Source: JBHIKY01 sp042139015
GTDB lineage: Bacteria; Bacillota; Bacilli; Bacillales; Marinococcaceae
NCBI RefSeq assembly: GCF_042139015.1
Contig: NZ_JBHIKY010000019.1
Span: forward strand, 1 to 64,000
Direction of reading: 5' to 3'
Length of the DNA: 64,000 nt
Part shown: positions 51,642 through 60,605 of the stretch, one piece after another
How the letters are laid out: each line of letters opens with the position of its first letter
Numbering within the stretch: position 1 is the first letter of the stretch
Translations under genes and position numbers: made by a program
Notes under the pieces: generated by a model
What the model saw: the letters and a program-made list of their open reading frames with translations, nothing else
What the model was told of the DNA's origin: nothing
The model's database searches: none

Positions 51642-51654
51642 AAAAATCCTCCTA

Positions 51655-52422
51655 TCATTTTGGCGGCATTCGCAGGGCACCATCCAGCCTGATTGTCTCT
51701 CCATTCAGCATTGGGTTTTCGATTATCTGCCTGACAAGCATCGCAAATTCTTCGGTCTGGCCGAGCCTTTTGGGAAACGGTGTACTCTCCCCCAATTTAT
51801 TCTTTGCTTCTTTTGGCAGGAAGTCCAGATGATGTGTATCAAAGGTCCCCGGCGCAATTGCCATCACCCGTACTCCAAAGCTCGCAAACTCCCGGGCTGC
51901 CGGGAGTGTTAAACCAACTACACCGCTTTTGGAAACACTATAGGCGGACTGGCCGACCTGTCCTTCGTATGCGGCGATCGAAGCTGTATTAATAACAATT
52001 CCCCGTTCGCCTTCTTCATTTTCTTGATTATGCTGCAATTCAGCTCCAACAAGACGAAGCATATTAAACGTCCCGACCAGGTTAATCTGGATAACTCTTG
52101 AAAAGTGCTCCAGGGAGTGTATACTTTTTTTATTAACGATTCTTTCTGCAACTCCTATTCTCGCACAATTAATAAGACCATGGAGGCCGCCCATTTTTTC
52201 CTTTCCTTCCATGACGGCTCTCTTCGCGCTTTCTTCTGAAGTAACATCAGTTTTTATAAAGTACGCATTTTTTCCAAGTTTATCTGAGAGTTTTTTACCA
52301 TTCTGATCATTAATATCAGATATGATGACACGTCCTCCGTATTCTATAATCATTTCACATACAGAGGCCCCAAGACCTGCTGCACCTCCTGCAACAAGAA
52401 ATACTTTTCCTTTAATCTGCAT
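51655..52422 (-). CDS. SDR-family dehydrogenase, 3-hydroxyacyl-CoA dehydrogenase-like
   Basis: A 255-residue short-chain dehydrogenase. Rossmann motif VFLVAGGAAGLGASVCEMI, catalytic INTASIAAYEGQVGQSAYSVSK (Ser, Tyr, Lys) and RVMAIAPGTFDTHH. The length and the EGQVGQ segment fit the type II 3-hydroxyacyl-CoA dehydrogenase (HSD17B10-like) group, and the adjacent acyl-CoA ligase supports this. Two motif variants stand out: VAGGAAG for VTGGASG, and NCARI for NCAGI, where the Arg is unusual in the coenzyme pocket. First in the operon. Confidence 0.82.
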   Translation of the reverse strand: MQIKGKVFLVAGGAAGLGASVCEMIIEYGGRVIISDINDQNGKKLSDKLGKNAYFIKTDVTSEESAKRAVMEGKEKMGGLHGLINCARIGVAERIVNKKSIHSLEHFSRVIQINLVGTFNMLRLVGAELQHNQENEEGERGIVINTASIAAYEGQVGQSAYSVSKSGVVGLTLPAAREFASFGVRVMAIAPGTFDTHHLDFLPKEAKNKLGESTPFPKRLGQTEEFAMLVRQIIENPMLNGETIRLDGALRMPPK

Positions 52423-52489
52423 TTATTGACACTCCTTGTCATCATCCGATTAATTTTTTAAATACCTACGCTACCGACAATATTAGCTA

Positions 52490-52503
52490 TGAAAGCGCTT
52501 TAA
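52490..52503. promoter_or_regulatory. Putative cre site upstream of the SDR-ligase operon
   Basis: TGAAAGCGCTTTAA contains the palindromic core AAAGCGCTTT and matches the cre consensus except for one position near the end. It lies about 70 bp upstream of the SDR start, between divergent units. Confidence 0.5.
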
Positions 52504-52637
52504 TCCTGCTTTTTTTTGAAAAAATATTTTCGATTCTATGTCAGATGGTAAAACGACTATGAAAATGGGTACAATATGGATATGTGGTAAAACAAAACAT
52601 GAATAGATTATTTCCAGAGAGATTTGAGGGGATGCCA

Positions 52638-53753
52638 TTGAAAAAAGAGACAGGCTGGATGCTTCTGCGCTTCGTGCTGGTTGTGGTTGCAGCGATTGTG
52701 ATCGTCTGGAGCATTATCAAAATTTTTTCTTTCACCTATCCTTTTTGGATTGCTGCTTTTTTTGCGTGGTGCTTAAAGCCCCTTTCGTCGTTTTTTCAAA
52801 AAAAACTTCGTCTGCCTGCAGGATTAGCAGCTTTAACCGCATTACTTATTGGCATCGCTGTGTTTGGAGGCGTTATTGCGGCGCTCGTCTATTTAATAAT
52901 TGATAGTATTCAACGTTTTTCTGAAAGAGCGCCGGAGCTTATGGAGAAAGCCTTTTCTGATATCCAGGAATTTCTTGATCGGACCATCACTCCGTTTTTC
53001 AGAGAAGCCAGCGGCGTAGCGGAAGACATAGGTGAAGGTGAGGATTTCTCGGTCAATGACGGTCTCTCAGAAATAGGAGCTCAACTCGGCACTGCCATTT
53101 CCCAGGTGGCTCAGTGGGCTGCAGATGGTCTCACCCATCTCGTAATCAGTGTACCAACCTTTCTTGTGGCATTTTTGTTTATATTAATTGCCATTTATTT
53201 TATAGGGAAGGACTGGGATCGGATGACAGCCGGAGCAAAAGCGCACATTCCCACTTCCGTTCAGGATAAAATCCATCGTTTTCACCGGGCAATGTGGGTG
53301 AGGGTTTTTGGATATGTAAAGGCTCAGTTTATATTAATGACAGTCACAGGCATCATCGTATTTACAGGACTGACCATCCTTCAAATACAAGGGGCCCTGC
53401 TGCTTTCAATTATTGTCGGGGTTGCAGAGTTCCTGCCATATCTCGGCACAGGTACCATACTAATTCCATGGGGAATATTTCAAATGGTTACTGGTAACAT
53501 TGTATTGGGGTTAAGCCTTATCATCCTCTATATTATTACGATGATTATACGCCAGACAATCGAACCAAAAGTGCTTTCCTCCAGTATGAACTTAAACCCT
53601 TTGGCAGTGCTTATTTCGCTGTTTGCCGGGCTTAAATTATTCGGTGCAGCTGGATTATTTTTCGGTCCGGCTTTTCTTGTTCTAGTCGTTATTCTGATCG
53701 ATATTGGTGTAATCGAGGATCTCCGCAAATTTATCCGATACGGATTTACTTGA
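52638..53753 (+). CDS. ytvI: Sporulation membrane protein YtvI-like (AI-2E family)
   Basis: A 371-residue polytopic protein of the AI-2E/UPF0118 family: two helices at about 7-55, a long soluble segment (about 85-160), then the C-terminal helices with VAEFLPYLGTGTILIPWGIF and PKVLSSSMNLNPLAVLISLF. It matches B. subtilis YtvI, reported as a sporulation integral membrane protein. Start is uncertain. GAGGGG 6 nt upstream favours the TTG at 52638, while an open frame continues 18 codons further up to 52584 without a site. Single gene. Confidence 0.8.
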   Translation: MKKETGWMLLRFVLVVVAAIVIVWSIIKIFSFTYPFWIAAFFAWCLKPLSSFFQKKLRLPAGLAALTALLIGIAVFGGVIAALVYLIIDSIQRFSERAPELMEKAFSDIQEFLDRTITPFFREASGVAEDIGEGEDFSVNDGLSEIGAQLGTAISQVAQWAADGLTHLVISVPTFLVAFLFILIAIYFIGKDWDRMTAGAKAHIPTSVQDKIHRFHRAMWVRVFGYVKAQFILMTVTGIIVFTGLTILQIQGALLLSIIVGVAEFLPYLGTGTILIPWGIFQMVTGNIVLGLSLIILYIITMIIRQTIEPKVLSSSMNLNPLAVLISLFAGLKLFGAAGLFFGPAFLVLVVILIDIGVIEDLRKFIRYGFT

Positions 53754-53803
53754 AAATAGACAAAATAATGCTGATTTTGATGCTTTTAAAACACTAATGA
53801 AAA

Positions 53804-53830
53804 ACCCCGGTCTGCGTATGAGATCGGGGT
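53804..53830. terminator. Bidirectional terminator
   Basis: ACCCCG-GTCT pairs with AGAT-CGGGGT between convergent genes, with A/T-rich runs on both sides. Confidence 0.65.
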
Positions 53831-53845
53831 CAATTTATATTCAAC

Positions 53846-55213
53846 TTATAGAATGAGATAGCCGATTAATACACCGACACCACCGTACAAAACCGAAAAA
53901 GGCATATTTCTCCATGTTATGCGGTACGGATTTTGTTTAGTATTTTGTGCGGTCATTGTAACAGTAATTCCATATGTCCCCACCGCAACAGTTGCCAATG
54001 CACCAGTAATTAAGACAATGCCAATGCTTGCCGGATTCATGGTTTCATAGAGAGGCGGCAGTACTTCTATCAAAACACCAACCGTAGCGATGGGATGAAC
54101 ACCGATCATCGACATGGCAAGGTACATGAACTGAATTAATATCAGAATGAGAAGTGGTGTATCAGCAGCTGCTGAAAACGGCGCTCGGATAAGTTCAAGA
54201 AAAGGAGTCTCATTCAAACTGCTTGAAAAGAAACCAAGTGATAAGAATAAGACCACGAAATTCTGCATACCATTCGTTCTCATTTTCCATGTTTTCCAGC
54301 CAACTATCTTAAAACTTTTAAACCGGCCGATCACAGCGGCCCATAGAAACGCAAAAGGCACTATTACAAAGGTAACTGTTAATATAAAATTAAGTCCCGT
54401 GAGGTTGCCGAGTGTTAAAACAATTCCTAAAAATACTGCGAGCGCTAAGAATAATTGGAGAATTTGAATCAAGAGTTCTTTTATATCAATATTTTTATTA
54501 TTTATCGTCCCTGCAGCCTCATATTCATAGGCTGCAAATCTTCTTTTCCCACACAGTGCATCAATAGCAACAACTGCCATGGAACAGAGAATGAGCCAGG
54601 GAAGATATGTCAAATACCCAACTCCAGTTGTATCAATGGTAATCGCCACCATGATCTCCATAGGACTCCAGGCCAGCGCCACAGCAAAAGCTCGAAGGGT
54701 TGTTCTGCTTACAAAGGAATCCCGCAATTTTTTTCTTAAACCAGACAGATTATCAAGCAGAACATGCTGAGCCAGCGGAAGGGCTGATAAGTTAATAAAA
54801 GAAACCAGAATGTACGTCGTGAATGAACTTCTCATGTAAAGCCTGCCTAAGTCTAATACATTTGCCTTTAGTAATTGATTAATTTTTCGATCAAATCTTC
54901 CAGCCCTGACAACACTGTTCATCCACGGCAGCACTGCCAGAAATGCCAGCAGCTGCATGTTAGAAGTCAGAAATATAGGGATATCAGATACCGGCAGTCC
55001 GCTCATCCAAAACAGCAGAGCACCCGTACCATTAAATACAATACCAAGAATTTTAAATAGCATCGAGGCTGTAATAAATGAAATAATTAGCATGGGAATA
55101 GCAAGAATTCCTGTGAAATACTGTAATTCATTACTATTAATAAATACATTTAATAAAAAAAGTCCTAATACAGCAGCAAACAGCAAATATCTATTATTTA
55201 ATAAGTACCGCAT
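53846..55213 (-). CDS. Polytopic membrane protein, probable transporter, family not recognised
   Basis: A 455-residue hydrophobic protein with about 11-12 transmembrane segments in two blocks split by a hydrophilic linker (about 225-250, CGKRRFAAYEYEAAG). Features such as SFVSRTTLRAFAVALAWSP with MEIMVAITIDTTGVGY, and MSMIGVHPIATVGVLIEV in the second block, suggest an ion-transporter or TRAP/DctM-like fold with a repeated re-entrant motif, but I cannot name the family. GGAGAGAGG selects the ATG at 55213. Single gene next to the sucrose PTS, with no proof of a functional link. Confidence 0.6.
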   Translation of the reverse strand: MRYLLNNRYLLFAAVLGLFLLNVFINSNELQYFTGILAIPMLIISFITASMLFKILGIVFNGTGALLFWMSGLPVSDIPIFLTSNMQLLAFLAVLPWMNSVVRAGRFDRKINQLLKANVLDLGRLYMRSSFTTYILVSFINLSALPLAQHVLLDNLSGLRKKLRDSFVSRTTLRAFAVALAWSPMEIMVAITIDTTGVGYLTYLPWLILCSMAVVAIDALCGKRRFAAYEYEAAGTINNKNIDIKELLIQILQLFLALAVFLGIVLTLGNLTGLNFILTVTFVIVPFAFLWAAVIGRFKSFKIVGWKTWKMRTNGMQNFVVLFLSLGFFSSSLNETPFLELIRAPFSAAADTPLLILILIQFMYLAMSMIGVHPIATVGVLIEVLPPLYETMNPASIGIVLITGALATVAVGTYGITVTMTAQNTKQNPYRITWRNMPFSVLYGGVGVLIGYLIL

Positions 55214-55297
55214 ATGATTTGTCCTCTCTCCAGCGTTCCCTTTCTTCAATCTTTTCATTTTCACACAAACCCTGCTGAAAAGAAAATCATATGCAAT

Positions 55298-55327
55298 AAA
55301 ACGCCCCGGCTGCTGCCGGAACGTTTT
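55298..55327 (-). terminator. Terminator of the sucrose PTS gene
   Basis: AAAACG-CCCCGGC pairs with GCCGGAA-CGTTTT. The stem closes with A/T pairs and continues TTATTG on the minus strand. Confidence 0.65.
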
Positions 55328-55332
55328 ATAAA

Positions 55333-56742
55333 TTATGCACTTTTTTCAATATCCTCTTTCATTTTATCGGAATAGCCGAATAACCAAGTAAGGAAAAAGG
55401 CCACGGCGACAGAAAGGAGATTGGCGAAAATATAAAGTAATATTTGCTCGTTAAGATAAAGTAATGTGCCGGGTATAACTGTAATTGCCATACCGGTCGC
55501 TTCAAGATTTACAAGCGAGGCAAAAAATCCGCCTGCTGCCCCGCCGATAAGCCCCATAATGAAAGGCTTCATATAACGAAGGTTGACCCCGAAAATGGCT
55601 GGTTCTGTTATACCTAGAAAAGCCGACAATGAAGACGGCAGTGCGAGAGCTTTCAGCTTCTTTGATTTCGTTTTTAATCCTACAGCTAAAGCTGCTCCTC
55701 CCTGAGCCGCTATTCCGCATGTAATGATCGCATTAAACGGATTACTGTCGTAAGCTTCAAGCAGCTGAATCTCTAAGAAATTAAAAACATGGTGAACTCC
55801 AGTAATTACAATAATTTGATGGAAAAAACCGATAATTAAACCACTGATGCCTAATGGTAAATCCAATATTGCCACGGTCGCTGCCATTACAGCGTTTTCC
55901 ACCGCATGAAGCACCGGGCCTAAAACAAACATAGACAACAAAATCATTACCAATAATGTCAAAAACGGGGTCACAATTAGATCAAGCGCTTCCGGAACAG
56001 ATTTTCTAACCCTCTTTTCAAACATAGCTCCAAGCATCCCTGCGATAAAAGCAGGAAGTACAGAGCCCTGATAACCAATTACCGGTATGATTCCGAAAAA
56101 CATTAACGGCTCCTCTGCACCTTCTCCTACCGCATAAGCATCTGGCAGTGATGGGCTGACGAGCATTAAACCTAGTACAATTCCGATTACTGGACTGCCA
56201 CCGAATACTCGGAATGCTGACCAGGCAACAAGAGCCGGCAGAAAAGCAAATGCAGTATCTGTAAGAACCTGTGTAAAAGTAACCAGGTTTTCCGGGACGG
56301 TGTCCGGTGTTAGTCCAAACCACGCCAGAACCTGCTCTTGAAGCAGGAGGCCCCGCAAGCCCATAAACAAACCTGTAGCTACAAGCACAGGAATGATAGG
56401 CACGAATACATCACCAAATGTTCTAATTGCCCTTTGAAAAAAATTTCCCTGCTTTGCAGCTTCTTTTTTTTGATCAGACTTAGTGCTTTCTGACAAGCCT
56501 AATTTGGTAACCTCATCATACATTCGATTGACTGTACCTGTTCCAAAAATCACCTGATACTGACCGGCATTGTAGAAGGCACCTTTGACTTTTTCTAAAT
56601 TTTCTACTCTCTCCTGATCGATTTTTTCTTTGTCGTGCACCATAATACGAAGCCTGGTAGCACAGTGTGCAACGGAAGCAACGTTATCTGCACCGCCAAC
56701 AGCCTCTATTAATTCCTCTGCAATCCGGCGATTTTCTGTCAT
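55333..56742 (-). CDS. Sucrose-type PTS permease, EIIBC
   Basis: A 469-residue permease importing a sugar as its 6-phosphate, most likely sucrose. EIIB domain at residues 5-85 with phosphorylated Cys in SVAHCATRLRIMV, then an EIIC domain with ITGVHHVFNFLEIQLLEAYD and SLSAFLGITEPAIFGVNLRY, which fit the ScrA/SacP group rather than TreP. No EIIA domain. Two ATGs in tandem, the second (56742) being 6 nt from AAGGAG. It is preceded by two LacI-type operators and a LacI-family gene. The likely hydrolase partner is the GH32 gene at 42780. Confidence 0.85.
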   Translation of the reverse strand: MTENRRIAEELIEAVGGADNVASVAHCATRLRIMVHDKEKIDQERVENLEKVKGAFYNAGQYQVIFGTGTVNRMYDEVTKLGLSESTKSDQKKEAAKQGNFFQRAIRTFGDVFVPIIPVLVATGLFMGLRGLLLQEQVLAWFGLTPDTVPENLVTFTQVLTDTAFAFLPALVAWSAFRVFGGSPVIGIVLGLMLVSPSLPDAYAVGEGAEEPLMFFGIIPVIGYQGSVLPAFIAGMLGAMFEKRVRKSVPEALDLIVTPFLTLLVMILLSMFVLGPVLHAVENAVMAATVAILDLPLGISGLIIGFFHQIIVITGVHHVFNFLEIQLLEAYDSNPFNAIITCGIAAQGGAALAVGLKTKSKKLKALALPSSLSAFLGITEPAIFGVNLRYMKPFIMGLIGGAAGGFFASLVNLEATGMAITVIPGTLLYLNEQILLYIFANLLSVAVAFFLTWLFGYSDKMKEDIEKSA

Positions 56743-56766
56743 CATTCTCTCTCCTTTTCGTACGTT

Positions 56767-56813
56767 ATGGAATCGATTCCATAATTGATAATAATATATT
56801 GGAATCGATTACA
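56767..56813 (-). promoter_or_regulatory. Pair of LacI-family operators
   Basis: ATGGAATCGATTCCAT (56767-56782) is a perfect 16-bp palindrome, and TGGAATCGATTACA (56800-56813) is the same site with one change. They are 32 bp apart, about three helical turns, between the LacI-type gene and the sucrose PTS. They are the natural targets of the adjacent regulator. Confidence 0.8.
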
Positions 56814-56819
56814 TTACAA

Positions 56820-57806
56820 TCATAAACTATCTCTTTTTATTAGTCTATAACCCAACAGCTTTTTTTCAGTCTGACAATGAATATTTAATTTCTTCAGTAA
56901 ATGTATTGCTGTTACCCTCCCCGCTTCGTTATTAAAATAATCGACCGTTGTAAGCGGCGGTGTTACATATTTTGACAGCTCTGATGCTCCTATTCCCGCT
57001 ACCGCTACTTCTTTAGGAATGTTTATTTGCTTTTCCTTTAAAAATTCCATTGCCCCGATTGCCAGTCGGTCTGTAACAGCAAAAATTGCATCTGGTTTTC
57101 TGGCTGAAGTGCTCCAAATAGTTTGCATAGCCTCATAACCGGAATGAATATTAAACGTACCTTCCTCCATCCATGTATTTTCAATCGATAATTTGTGAAA
57201 GTGCATTCTATCTAAATACGCTTTTCTTCGAAGATGGCCGACAGCATTGTCTTTCTCATTAACTCCGATAAAGCCAATCCGCCCGCGGCCTCTATTGATG
57301 AACAGTTCTATGAGATCAGCCGCTGCATGATAATCATCATAAACTACACAAGTAATACCTGGAATGTCCTGACCAAGCGCAACTACAGGAACAGTTAAAG
57401 CTTTTATTTCCTCCTGGAGTCTTTGATCTGTGTTGGTAGCCATGATTATAATCCCGTCAACCCGTCTGCTTTGAAGCAGCTTCAAGTGCTCAATTTCCTT
57501 TTCAAGCTGTAAGTCAGAATTCGCCAATAAAATCTGGTAGCCGTGGGAACTGAGTTCTTCGTCGATTCCATGGACAACTCTGCTGGTGGTTTCCGTCGAA
57601 ATTTTCGGTAGAATGACACCTATCACTTTTGTTCGTTTTGTACGCATAGCTTTTGCGTGTTCACTTGGTATATAGCCTGTTTCCTCTATTGCCCTTGTAA
57701 CTCGTTCCTTTACCTCTTTACTGACATAGGTAGAATTATTAAGAACCCTGGACACAGTAGTCCTGGAAACATTGGCGATTTCTGCGATATCTCTTATTGT
57801 TACCAT
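56820..57806 (-). CDS. LacI-family regulator, probable sucrose repressor
   Basis: A 328-residue repressor. The N-terminal helix-turn-helix and hinge (TIRDIAEIANVSRTTVSRVL, then RTKRTKVIGVILP) lead into a periplasmic-binding-protein-like effector domain (GIIIMATNTDQRLQEEI, PDAIFAVTDRLAIGAME, LTTVDYFNNEAGR). AAAGGGAA selects the ATG at 57806. It ends 78 bp before the PTS start, and the operators lie in that gap, so it most likely controls the PTS gene. Confidence 0.85.
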   Translation of the reverse strand: MVTIRDIAEIANVSRTTVSRVLNNSTYVSKEVKERVTRAIEETGYIPSEHAKAMRTKRTKVIGVILPKISTETTSRVVHGIDEELSSHGYQILLANSDLQLEKEIEHLKLLQSRRVDGIIIMATNTDQRLQEEIKALTVPVVALGQDIPGITCVVYDDYHAAADLIELFINRGRGRIGFIGVNEKDNAVGHLRRKAYLDRMHFHKLSIENTWMEEGTFNIHSGYEAMQTIWSTSARKPDAIFAVTDRLAIGAMEFLKEKQINIPKEVAVAGIGASELSKYVTPPLTTVDYFNNEAGRVTAIHLLKKLNIHCQTEKKLLGYRLIKRDSL

Positions 57807-58060
57807 GAGGAATTTCCCTTTCATCGTAATATATAGATTCATTATAGGAACTTTTATAATAGTTTTACAAGATTATTGTACTATTTTGGATTATTCTATC
57901 GATTTTTATTATAGGAAGATTTCACTGTTTACAGACATATTTCAATTTGTTTAAATGCAGAATTTTGTCTTGAACTTACTATACATAACTTGATACGATG
58001 TGAATCGTCCCAGAGACAAACTAAACTATATTTCATTTTTGAAATTGGAGGTTTGAGATT

Positions 58061-59098
58061 TTGAAATTACATCAAAAAGTTTTCTCAGTTAAAACGCTGG
58101 GAGTTCCAGCTGTTGCTGCCGGCTTAGTATTTTTCGCCGGACCGGTAGGTACAGATGCCAGCGAACTAGGTGATACAGATTTAAAATCCGGTCATGAGAG
58201 CAGCGAAGTAGAATCACTTCAAGAGCTCCTCAACGAGAAGGGTTTGCTTGACTCAAGCAGCATAAGCGGTTCCTTCTCAGATGAAACAGTATCCGCCGTT
58301 GAATCCTATCAGGATGAGAACGGTCTTAGTGTAGATGGTATTGCAGGTCCTAATACATTAGGCGCTCTTGAAATTTTAGGTGAAGGCGACAATGGAGTGC
58401 TGGTTGAAAATCTACAAGAAAAACTAGACGAGCTTGGCTACTATGAATCTTCCATTGACGGAATTTTCGGGCCGAAAACTGATGAAGCAGTGACTGATTT
58501 CCAAAGCGCTGAAGACATAGGTGTAGATGGACTAGCTGGTCCTGAAACTTTTGGTGCATTAGTCAGCGCACTAAATACTCCTGAGTCTGATGAAACAGAA
58601 GAGAGCGAACCTGTTGAAGAATCAGAACCAGCTGAAGAGGAAGAAAGCAGTGAATCTTCTGAAGAAGCAGAAGAGTCTTCCGAACAAGAAAGCACTGAAG
58701 CACCAGAAGAAACGGAAGAAGCTGAAGAGACTTCTACTGAGGAATCTGAGAGCACTGAGTCTTCTGAAGACGTAGCTACAGAAACTTCTGACAGCGAAGA
58801 AGCAGAAGGCGAGTCCTTGCAAGTGGAAGCTACTGCTTACACTGCAAACTGTACAGGATGCTCTGGCGTTACAGCAACTGGTGTTGACTTAAATGCAAAT
58901 CCTGATTCTAATGTTATTGCTGTCGACCCTGACGTCATTCCGCTCGGTTCTACTGTTGAAGTAGAAGGTCATGGCACATTTACTGCTGATGATACAGGCG
59001 GCGCAATTCAAGGCAATAAAATTGATATCTTTATGCCAAGTCAGAGCGATGCAGAAAGCTTTGGCCGCCAGACTCTTGACGTAACTGTAGTAGATTAA
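58061..59098 (+). CDS. Secreted cell-wall hydrolase: two PG-binding domains plus 3D domain
   Basis: A 345-residue exported protein. A signal peptide (GVPAVAAGLVFFAGPVG, then a cut near DASE) is followed by two peptidoglycan-binding_1 repeats (about 45-105 and 110-168, each ending DGxxGPxTxGAL), an 80-residue linker made almost only of Ser, Glu, Thr and Ala (about 172-250), and a C-terminal 3D domain with the three conserved Asp in VDPDVIPLGS, TADDTGGAIQG and KIDIFM. The 3D domain acts as a lytic transglycosylase in YocH/RpfB-type proteins. TTG start after GGAGG. The extreme acidity suits salty or alkaline surroundings. Confidence 0.88.
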   Translation: MKLHQKVFSVKTLGVPAVAAGLVFFAGPVGTDASELGDTDLKSGHESSEVESLQELLNEKGLLDSSSISGSFSDETVSAVESYQDENGLSVDGIAGPNTLGALEILGEGDNGVLVENLQEKLDELGYYESSIDGIFGPKTDEAVTDFQSAEDIGVDGLAGPETFGALVSALNTPESDETEESEPVEESEPAEEEESSESSEEAEESSEQESTEAPEETEEAEETSTEESESTESSEDVATETSDSEEAEGESLQVEATAYTANCTGCSGVTATGVDLNANPDSNVIAVDPDVIPLGSTVEVEGHGTFTADDTGGAIQGNKIDIFMPSQSDAESFGRQTLDVTVVD

Positions 59099-59128
59099 TT
59101 ATTATTACCCTCCCCCCTATAAATAAAT

Positions 59129-59158
59129 GCCCTCCGGCGAATGCCGGGGGCGTTTTTT
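59129..59158 (+). terminator. Terminator of the 3D-domain gene
   Basis: GCCCTCCGGC pairs with GCCGGGGGC, then GTTTTTTAT. Confidence 0.8.
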
Positions 59159-59259
59159 ATACTTTAAGAAGTTTAATCTTCTTAAAGAGATCCAGTATAA
59201 AAAAGCTGATGCGGACAGGAGATCAGCTATTTCACCAAACTTCCTTCTTTTCAAAGGGT

Positions 59260-59345
59260 TGGCGGACATAGGGTACGCTATTTGCTGAAATGGTGTTGAA
59301 ATCAGTCCTTCATTTTGCTAATAGCGGAACACACGTCCGGCAAAA
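59260..59345. repeat. Interspersed repeat, family B copy 2
   Basis: An 86-bp unit from GGCGGACATAGGGTACGCTA to TAATAGCGGAACACACGTCC and GGC. The ends form an imperfect inverted repeat (18 of 25 positions). The right end recurs at 38846-38870. A separate short palindrome CTTTAAGAAG / CTTCTTAAAG lies at 59162-59186. No gene in 59159-59385. Confidence 0.65.
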
Positions 59346-59385
59346 CCCAAAATGCTCGTGTTTATATTTTCACTATGAAATTAGT

Positions 59386-60402
59386 TCAATGAGAAATAAT
59401 TTGTTCCTTATTAATTATTTTTTTAAACTGTGCCATGCCCTCTCTCCAATTATTCACACTTAATTGCACTGCTTTCTCCTCGTATTGCTTAAAAGCATGC
59501 TCATATCTTTCATCATAATAAAAACGAAGCAGGAGCATAGACACGTGATGGTAGTGCTCTTTTTTCATAGCAATAGAAATTTCTTCATATATATCCGGCT
59601 GTAGTTTAGATGATATTTTTTGAATACCTTCTTTTATCTCATTTTTAAAGGTTTTAGGGTCGTAGGTTTGTGTCAATATTTCAGCTCGTTCTTCAAGCGG
59701 CATAATCATTTCAATCCTGCGTCCGTTTGCCTTTCCTTCCAGGATAAAATCCGGGATAAAAATGTTCCCTATCCTTTTACTTTCCGCTTCAATGATAAAA
59801 TATGAGCTGTCTTTCAGTTCTTTCAGCCGCTGCCAGAGCAATAATTCAAATTGTTTCTGGCTTCGTTTTTTCAGGCCTATCTGCCCGAAAGCTGATCCTC
59901 TATGGTTTGCGAGTCCTTCTAGGTTTATAACAGGATATCCCTCTTCTTGCAGTGCCTGTAAGATATTAGTTTTTCCTGTCCCGGTGCCTCCTGCCAAGAC
60001 CACATACTCTCTTTGAGATAGTTTTTCTTTTTCAAAATCAGAAATGATATGTTTTCGGATCGAGCGGATTCCACCTTGTAATTGTGTACAAGAGATGCCT
60101 GTCGTCTGCATTAACGAAACAAAAGTACCGCTTCTCATACCACCTCTCCAGCAATATACTACTAACTCTTTTCCACCTGCTTCACTCTTTATTTCTAGAA
60201 GCTTTTCATACATTGAAGCAAGTTTTGGACCAACAATCGTCATTCCTTTTTTTATTGCCTCCTGCTTACCTTCCTGCTTATATATTGTACCGACTATGGC
60301 TCTCTCTTCATTATTAAAAAGTGGTATATTGACCGCCCCTGCTAAAGCATATTCCTCAAACTCTGCAGGTGATCTGACATCAATGTATTGTTTATCGCTC
60401 AC
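59386..60402 (-). CDS. mnmH: tRNA 2-selenouridine synthase
   Basis: A 338-residue enzyme (SelU/MnmH, YbbB) that geranylates and then selenates 2-thiouridine at wobble position 34 of some tRNAs. An N-terminal rhodanese domain holds the active Cys in YCWRGGMRSGTF, and a P-loop domain follows (VVLAGGTGTGKTNIL). The signature GTIYKQEGKQEAIKKGM is clear. GTG start after AAGGAGAG. It needs selenophosphate from SelD, which is not in the window. Single gene. Confidence 0.9.
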   Translation of the reverse strand: MSDKQYIDVRSPAEFEEYALAGAVNIPLFNNEERAIVGTIYKQEGKQEAIKKGMTIVGPKLASMYEKLLEIKSEAGGKELVVYCWRGGMRSGTFVSLMQTTGISCTQLQGGIRSIRKHIISDFEKEKLSQREYVVLAGGTGTGKTNILQALQEEGYPVINLEGLANHRGSAFGQIGLKKRSQKQFELLLWQRLKELKDSSYFIIEAESKRIGNIFIPDFILEGKANGRRIEMIMPLEERAEILTQTYDPKTFKNEIKEGIQKISSKLQPDIYEEISIAMKKEHYHHVSMLLLRFYYDERYEHAFKQYEEKAVQLSVNNWREGMAQFKKIINKEQIISH

Positions 60403-60605
60403 GGGTAATTACTCTCCTTCATAAAGAAACAAGAAACTTGCCGTATCCTGCCGTTTACTGTCTACTATTTTATGCTTCTTTTGTAAAAGTCACAAGGTTC
60501 TGTACAATTCCTTTTATGCCAATGATGTTTAAGGATGGTTAAATGAAGGAAAAGTTCATAAGTAAAGCGAACGTTACTATGTAAATTGTGAAAGGGGTTT
60601 TTGTA

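Noticed and set aside
58441..58755. Ser-rich antisense frame of 104 codons
   Set aside because: A by-product of the Glu/Ser-rich linker of the 3D-domain protein on the other strand.
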